This document shows, one piece after another, positions 60,215 through 64,000 of a stretch of 64,000 nucleotides of DNA. The translations under genes were made by a program, and so were the position numbers. The stretch is from contig NZ_JADOGI010000011.1 in assembly GCF_015645445.1 (NCBI RefSeq), forward strand, positions 23,889 to 87,888, in the 5' to 3' direction. Position 1 is the stretch's first letter. Each line of letters opens with the position of its first letter. Below the pieces are notes generated by a model, which ran no database searches, was not told the DNA's origin, and saw nothing but the letters and a program-made list of their open reading frames with translations. This DNA comes from Nonomuraea cypriaca. Lineage in GTDB: Bacteria; Actinomycetota; Actinomycetes; Streptosporangiales; Streptosporangiaceae.

Positions 60215-60317
60215 TAGAACTAAGTTCTGGAATTAGCTTCAAGCCGGACGCGCCCAGCTGTCAAGGTCCGGCGTGCGGTCTTGACATGCGAGACGCTAAT
60301 GATAGAACTGGATTCTA
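60215..60317. promoter_or_regulatory. Divergent promoters with two TAGAAC-type palindromes
   Basis: AGAAC-TAA-GTTCT (60216-60228) sits 20 bp from the SDR start, and TAGAAC-TGG-ATTCTA (60303-60317) lies in the acyl-CoA dehydrogenase direction. TTGACA occurs facing right at 60281-60286 and, on the minus strand, at 60264-60259. The second palindrome covers the position of the right-facing -10. The arms resemble those bound by KstR-like TetR regulators of sterol and acyl-CoA genes, but the spacer differs (3 vs 2 bp). The regulator is not in the window. Confidence 0.6.
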
Positions 60318-60378
60318 GGATTCTGTTTCGCCAGGCCCTCCAGGAGCGGCCGCCGCCGCGCCGGAGCGAGGAGAACGC

Positions 60379-61623
60379 ATGGAACTCGATCTGGGTCCCG
60401 AAGTCGAAGCGTTCCGAACGGACCTGCGCGGCTGGCTGCGCATACACGTCCCGAGCGGGCTCGCCGACCTCGTCGACTGGAATCTCGCGCCGGTGACCGG
60501 CGGTCACCGGCCGTCCGCCCTGGTCCGGGCGCTGGCCGACCCGCGCTACCTGGAATGGGAGCAGGCGCTCACGGAGGCGCGCCTGGTGTGCCCGCAATGG
60601 CCCGCCGAGTACGGCGGGCAGGACATGGACGCGATCAGGATGGCCGTGCTGAACGAGGAGTTCGCCCGCGCGGGCGTCCCCCGGGTCGCGCGCGGGATGG
60701 GCGAGTCGCTGGTCGGCCCGTCCGTCCTCGTCCACGGCACGCCGGAGCAGAAGGCCGCCTTCCTGCCCAGGATCGTCTCCGGCGAGGACGTCTACTGCCA
60801 GGGCTTCTCCGAACCCGGCGCGGGCTCTGACCTGGCCGGCGTACGCACCCGCGGCGTCGTGGACGGCGACGAGATCGTGGTGACCGGGCAGAAGGTGTGG
60901 ACCTCGGGGGCGGCCAGGGCCACCATGATGTTCGTGCTGTGCAGGACCGACGTGGACGCGCCCAAGCACGCCGGGCTCTCCTACGTGCTGGTGCCGTTCA
61001 CCGTCCCGGAGATGCAGTACCGGCCGATCCGGCAGATGACCGGCGCCGCGGAGTTCTGCGAGGAGTTCCTCGACGGGGTGCGGGCCCCGCTGTTCAACGT
61101 CATCGGCGGGCTGAACAACGGCTGGCGGGTCGCCATGACCACCCTCGGCCATGAGCGCGGCGGGCGCTCGACCGTACAGCACCTGCGTTTCGAGGGCGAG
61201 TTCTGGGAGCTGGTGGAGGCCGCGCGCCAACGCGGAAGGGACACCGATCCGCTGATCCGCCGCCGCCTGGCCTGGGCCTACACGCAGGTGCAGCTCATGC
61301 GTTACGGCGGGCTGCGCACGCTCGCAGGGATGGCCGCGGGGCGGCAGCCCGGCCCGGAGTCCTCGATCGCGAAGCTGTTCTGGAGCGAGTACCACAAGCG
61401 GCTGGGCGAGCTCGCGGTCGACATCCTCGGCCCGGAGGCGCTGGTCAGGCCGGAGGGCGCGGGCTACCCCACCACACGCTGGCAGAACGTCTTCCTGTCC
61501 AGCCGCGCGGGCACGATCTACTCCGGCACCAGCGAGATCCAGCGCAACATCATCGCCGAGCGAGCGCTCGGCCTGCCCAAGGAGACGAAACCGGCCGGGC
61601 CGGCACGGAAGACGGGGGCCTGA
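60379..61623 (+). CDS. Acyl-CoA dehydrogenase (FadE-type, large subunit-like)
   Basis: 414 residues: N-terminal helical LGPEVEAFRTDLRGWLRIH, PAEYGGQDMDAIRMAVLNEE, FAD loop CQGFSEPGAGSDLAGVRTRG, QKVWTSGA, and C-terminal YSGTSEIQRNIIAERALGLP. It resembles the longer alpha member of ChsE-type heteromeric acyl-CoA dehydrogenases used in steroid side-chain and branched acyl degradation. It starts 62 bp after the palindromic operator and 3 bp before the second dehydrogenase. Confidence 0.88.
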   Translation: MELDLGPEVEAFRTDLRGWLRIHVPSGLADLVDWNLAPVTGGHRPSALVRALADPRYLEWEQALTEARLVCPQWPAEYGGQDMDAIRMAVLNEEFARAGVPRVARGMGESLVGPSVLVHGTPEQKAAFLPRIVSGEDVYCQGFSEPGAGSDLAGVRTRGVVDGDEIVVTGQKVWTSGAARATMMFVLCRTDVDAPKHAGLSYVLVPFTVPEMQYRPIRQMTGAAEFCEEFLDGVRAPLFNVIGGLNNGWRVAMTTLGHERGGRSTVQHLRFEGEFWELVEAARQRGRDTDPLIRRRLAWAYTQVQLMRYGGLRTLAGMAAGRQPGPESSIAKLFWSEYHKRLGELAVDILGPEALVRPEGAGYPTTRWQNVFLSSRAGTIYSGTSEIQRNIIAERALGLPKETKPAGPARKTGA

Positions 61624-61626
61624 ACG

Positions 61627-62736
61627 ATGAAGTTCGCGGAGAGCCAGGAGCAGAGGGAGCTGCGCGATTCCGTACGGCGGTTCCTGGCCGAGAAGTCGCC
61701 GCTCACCGCCGTACGCGAGCAGATGGACGGCCACGACGGCTACGACCGGGCGGTGTGGCGGCAGGCCGGCGAGCAGCTCGGCCTCACCGGGATCGGGATC
61801 CCCGAGGTCTACGGCGGGGCCGGGGCCGGCTTCGTCGAGCAGTGCATCGTGCTCGAGGAGATGGGCCGCGGCCTCTACTGCGCCCCTTACTTCGCCGGCG
61901 CGGTGCTCGCCGCCACCGCGCTCACGCGGTGCGACGACGAGGACGCCAGGAAGCGGTACCTGCCGGGAATCGCGTCAGGCGAGGTGATCGCGACGCTGGC
62001 CGTCACGGGCGACGGACGGACATGGAACGGCACCGACACGGCGCTGGCCGCCCGCGAGGACGACGGGACCTGGCGGCTGTCGGGTCACCGCGGCCTCGTT
62101 CTCGACGGGCACGTCGCCGATCTGATCCTGGCCGCGGCACCCACCCCCGGCGGGGTCTCCCTGTTCGCCGTGCCAGGCGGCGCACCCGGGCTGACGGCGA
62201 CCGCGCTGCCCACCCTGGACCAGACCAGGCGGCTGGCCCGCCTGGACTTCGACGAGGCGCCGGCCGAGCTGATCGGGACCGCGGGCGCCGCTCCCCTGGA
62301 GGCCGTCATGGACGTCGCCGCGGTGGCCCTGGCGGCGCAGCAGCTCGGCGGCGCGCAGGCCGCGCTCGACATGGCCGTCGAGTACGCCAAGGTACGCCGC
62401 CAGTTCGACCGCCCGATCGGCAGCTTCCAGGCGATCAAGCACAAGTGCGCCGACCTGCTGATGGAGATCGAGTCGGCCCGGTCGGCGGTCGTCTACGGCG
62501 CGTGGGCCGTCGCGGAGGCGGCCGAGGACGTGCCGGTGGTGGCGCCGCTGGTCAAGGCCTACGCCTCGGAGACCTACCTGCACGCGGCGTCGGAGAACAT
62601 CCAGATCCACGGCGGCATCGGCTTCACCTGGGAGCACGACGCCCACCTGTACTTCAAGCGCGCCGCGTCCGACAGCCTGCTCTTCGGCGACGCGGACTTC
62701 CATCGCGACCGGCTGGCAGACCGGATCGGAATCTAG
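61627..62736 (+). CDS. Acyl-CoA dehydrogenase (beta-type partner)
   Basis: 369 residues: MKFAESQEQRELRDSVRRFL, VYGGAGAGFVEQCIVLEEMG, then a divergent middle (SLFAVPGGAPGLTATALPTL) without the canonical FAD loop T-E-x2-AGSD, ending QIHGGIGFTWEHDAHLYFKR. This degenerate form is the usual beta subunit that pairs with the preceding gene to form an alpha2beta2 enzyme as in ChsE1-ChsE2. Gene spacing of 3 bp supports the pairing. Confidence 0.86.
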   Translation: MKFAESQEQRELRDSVRRFLAEKSPLTAVREQMDGHDGYDRAVWRQAGEQLGLTGIGIPEVYGGAGAGFVEQCIVLEEMGRGLYCAPYFAGAVLAATALTRCDDEDARKRYLPGIASGEVIATLAVTGDGRTWNGTDTALAAREDDGTWRLSGHRGLVLDGHVADLILAAAPTPGGVSLFAVPGGAPGLTATALPTLDQTRRLARLDFDEAPAELIGTAGAAPLEAVMDVAAVALAAQQLGGAQAALDMAVEYAKVRRQFDRPIGSFQAIKHKCADLLMEIESARSAVVYGAWAVAEAAEDVPVVAPLVKAYASETYLHAASENIQIHGGIGFTWEHDAHLYFKRAASDSLLFGDADFHRDRLADRIGI

Positions 62737-62768
62737 GCCGAAGGACCCCAGGCCGTCTAGGAGGGCAC

Positions 62769-63617
62769 ATGCCACTGAACCATGACGTGATCGGCGTCGA
62801 GTCCGAGCCCGTCGAGAAGAGCTGGACCAGCAAGGACACGCTGCTCTACGCGGTGGGTGTCGGCGCCGGGCTGGACGATCCGGCCGAGGAGCTGGCCTTC
62901 ACGACGGAGAACTCGGCGGGCATGCGGCAGCGGGTGCTGCCCACGTTCGCGGTCCTGGCGGCGCAGGGCGGCGGGGGACGGGAGCTCGGGGACTTCGACC
63001 GGGCGATGCTCGTACACGCGGAGCAGGGGTTCGAGCTGCACCGGCCGCTGCCGCCGGCCGGCTCGGTGCGGATCACCTCGAAGGTGACCGGCATCTACGA
63101 CAAGGGCTCTGGAGCGCTGGTGGTCAGCGAGGCGCTCGCGGTGGACCCGGAGACGTCCGAGCCGATGATCACCTCGCGCAGCTCGCTGTTCATCAGGGGC
63201 GAGGGCGGGTTCGGCGGCTCCCGGGGGCCGGCCGCGGAGTGGAAGTCGCACGACTGGCCGCCGGACCATCAGGTCACCTACCGGACCCGCCCCGAGCAGG
63301 CGCTGATCTACCGCCTGTCCGGCGACCGCAACCCGCTCCACTCCGACCCCGCCTTCGCCGCCCGCGCCGGGTTCCCCCGCCCGATCCTGCACGGGCTGTG
63401 CACGTACGGGGTGACCGGACGGGCCCTGCTGCACACCCTCGCCGACTCCGACCCGGCGCGCTTCGCCGCGATGTCCGGCCGGTTCAGCGCGCCGGTGTTC
63501 CCCGGGGAGTCACTGACGGTGTCGATGTGGGTGGACGGCGACACGGCGATGTTCCGTGCCGCGAAGGACGACGGGACGGTCGTGATCGACAGGGGCACGG
63601 TGCGCCTCAACCAGTGA
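62769..63617 (+). CDS. Double-hotdog MaoC-type enoyl-CoA hydratase
   Basis: 282 residues: an N-terminal hotdog (LLYAVGVGAGLDDPAEELAF, RVLPTFAVLA) and a C-terminal R-specific hydratase with the hydratase-2 motif YRLSGDRNPLHSDPAFAARA and GFPRPILHGLCTYGVTGRAL. This is the ChsH3/MFE2 hydratase type, acting on 2-enoyl-CoA. It follows the dehydrogenases by 32 bp: oxidation then hydration. Confidence 0.88.
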   Translation: MPLNHDVIGVESEPVEKSWTSKDTLLYAVGVGAGLDDPAEELAFTTENSAGMRQRVLPTFAVLAAQGGGGRELGDFDRAMLVHAEQGFELHRPLPPAGSVRITSKVTGIYDKGSGALVVSEALAVDPETSEPMITSRSSLFIRGEGGFGGSRGPAAEWKSHDWPPDHQVTYRTRPEQALIYRLSGDRNPLHSDPAFAARAGFPRPILHGLCTYGVTGRALLHTLADSDPARFAAMSGRFSAPVFPGESLTVSMWVDGDTAMFRAAKDDGTVVIDRGTVRLNQ

Positions 63618-63727
63618 GACCCCCGTGGGCGGGTTCCCGTGCGGCTCAATCAGTGAGACCCCCGTGGGCGGGTTCGTTCCCGCCAACCGTGCGGCTCAAC
63701 CAGTGAGACCCCCGTGGGCTGGTTCCC
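63600..63727. repeat. Three imperfect ~39-50-bp repeats of the gene-end region
   Basis: A block beginning GTGCG[CG]CTCAA and containing CAGTGAGACCCCCGTGGGC occurs at 63600-63638, 63639-63688 and 63689-63727. The first copy contains the MaoC stop codon, the last contains the stop of the minus-strand ligase. All are about 95% identical, so they were recently amplified. Confidence 0.8.
63667..63684. terminator. Hairpin in the middle repeat
   Basis: GGCGGG-TTCGTT-CCCGCC, a perfect 6-bp stem found only in the middle of the three repeats, between convergent gene ends; it could terminate both transcripts. Confidence 0.5.
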
Positions 63728-64000
63728 GCCAGGTGACGAGCGCGTCCAGGGCCTCCACCCGCGAGCCCGACACCAGCAGCGGGTTGATCTCCAGCGACTC
63801 GAGCCGGTCGCCCAGGCTCTGGGCGAGGCCGGCGACGCGCGTCACCACGTCCGCGACCGCGCCGAGGTCGGCGGGCTCGGCGCCGCGGGCTCCCTGGAGC
63901 AGCCGGGCTCCACGCAACTCCGTCAACGCGCGCCGCACCTCGGCGGCGTCCACCGGGAGGATCCGCAGGGCGGTGTCCCGCAGGATCTCGACCCATAGCC
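63696..64000 (-). CDS. ADP-forming acyl-CoA ligase (ATP-grasp type), C-terminal end, runs off right edge
   Basis: About 100 residues at the C-terminus: ALRILPVDAAEVRRALTELR, RLLQGARGAEPADLGAVADV, and the strongly conserved ending LESLEINPLLVSGSRVEALDALV. It is typical of the ATP-grasp domain at the end of acetyl-CoA synthetase/pimeloyl-like ADP-forming ligases. The start is outside the window. It fits as the activating enzyme of the adjacent acyl-CoA degradation genes. Confidence 0.75.
   Translation of the reverse strand, partial: LWVEILRDTALRILPVDAAEVRRALTELRGARLLQGARGAEPADLGAVADVVTRVAGLAQSLGDRLESLEINPLLVSGSRVEALDALVTWREPAHGGLTG

Noticed and set aside
60215..60228. A true KstR box
   Set aside because: Spacer is three bases instead of two and the KstR gene is not nearby.
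1..64000. tRNA genes or CRISPR arrays
   Set aside because: Scanning the intergenic stretches showed no cloverleaf-like or regularly spaced repeat-spacer structure; the only tandem repeats are at 37241-37306 and 63600-63727.

Overview
This is a GC-rich actinomycete window. Long open frames, GTG/TTG starts, many TetR, ArsR, IclR, LuxR and SARP regulators, SrsABC-like phenolic-lipid genes and DUF5937 regulators all fit an actinomycete, and the protein style suggests Streptosporangiaceae (for example Nonomuraea). That family-level guess is an inference; no rRNA or housekeeping gene is present to confirm it. No tRNA, rRNA, CRISPR array or intact mobile element was seen.

Layout. 1-4507: regulators and debris (edge TetR, TetR with a truncated aldo/keto reductase under one operator, M23 peptidase, truncated Ser/Thr kinase, DUF574-type methyltransferase), then transposase/integrase relics at 4637-4957. 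5038-9834: a compact type III polyketide cluster (geranylgeranyl-reductase-like flavoprotein, UbiA prenyltransferase, type III PKS, ICMT-type methyltransferase, flavoprotein monooxygenase), likely making a quinone or resorcinol lipid that may be prenylated. 10015-25198: SDRs, a large LuxR-type ATPase regulator, TetR/hydrolase pair, LLM oxidoreductase, CmtR-like metal sensor with CDF exporter, SARP, quinone oxidoreductase/TetR pair, and several gene remnants. 25279-31498: DUF5107 protein, orphan solute-binding protein, ABM monooxygenase, MFS exporter behind two CsoR-like operators, Ohr.

31551-38199: a minus-strand block with an ECF41-type sigma factor carrying a C-terminal SnoaL domain, a paralogue that lacks the sigma-4 domain, two hydrolases, a ferritin-like/double-CDGSH fusion, a small acidic protein behind three 22-bp repeats, and an NAD(P)-binding epimerase-like gene preceded by an ECF41-like promoter. 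38258-42992 is decayed (truncated USP, frameshifted fumarate-reductase flavoprotein, chimeric acetyltransferase, frameshifted hypothetical) around an intact LtrA.

43197-48912: two small secreted Asn/Gly/Ser-rich paralogues, a bicovalent-FAD oxidase, a second ferritin-like protein, and a GMC oxidoreductase with its small subunit. 49043-51894: a hypothetical protein and a DUF5937 regulator divergent from an MFS exporter. 51939-58822: an operon for import (fused permease, binding protein, ATPase), deacylation (M14 family) and transamination (class III) of a small, probably N-acylated, amine or amino acid, with an IclR regulator. 58937-64000: SDR, two acyl-CoA dehydrogenases, MaoC hydratase and the end of an ADP-forming acyl-CoA ligase, with paired palindromic operators: an acyl-CoA catabolic locus.

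The density of broken genes (about fifteen remnants) marks this as accessory, rapidly turning-over DNA. The best candidates for something undescribed are the SGN/NGPQ secreted pair (43197-43932), the ferritin-double-CDGSH fusion in an ECF41 block (31551-38199), and the combined type III PKS/UbiA/reductase cluster.
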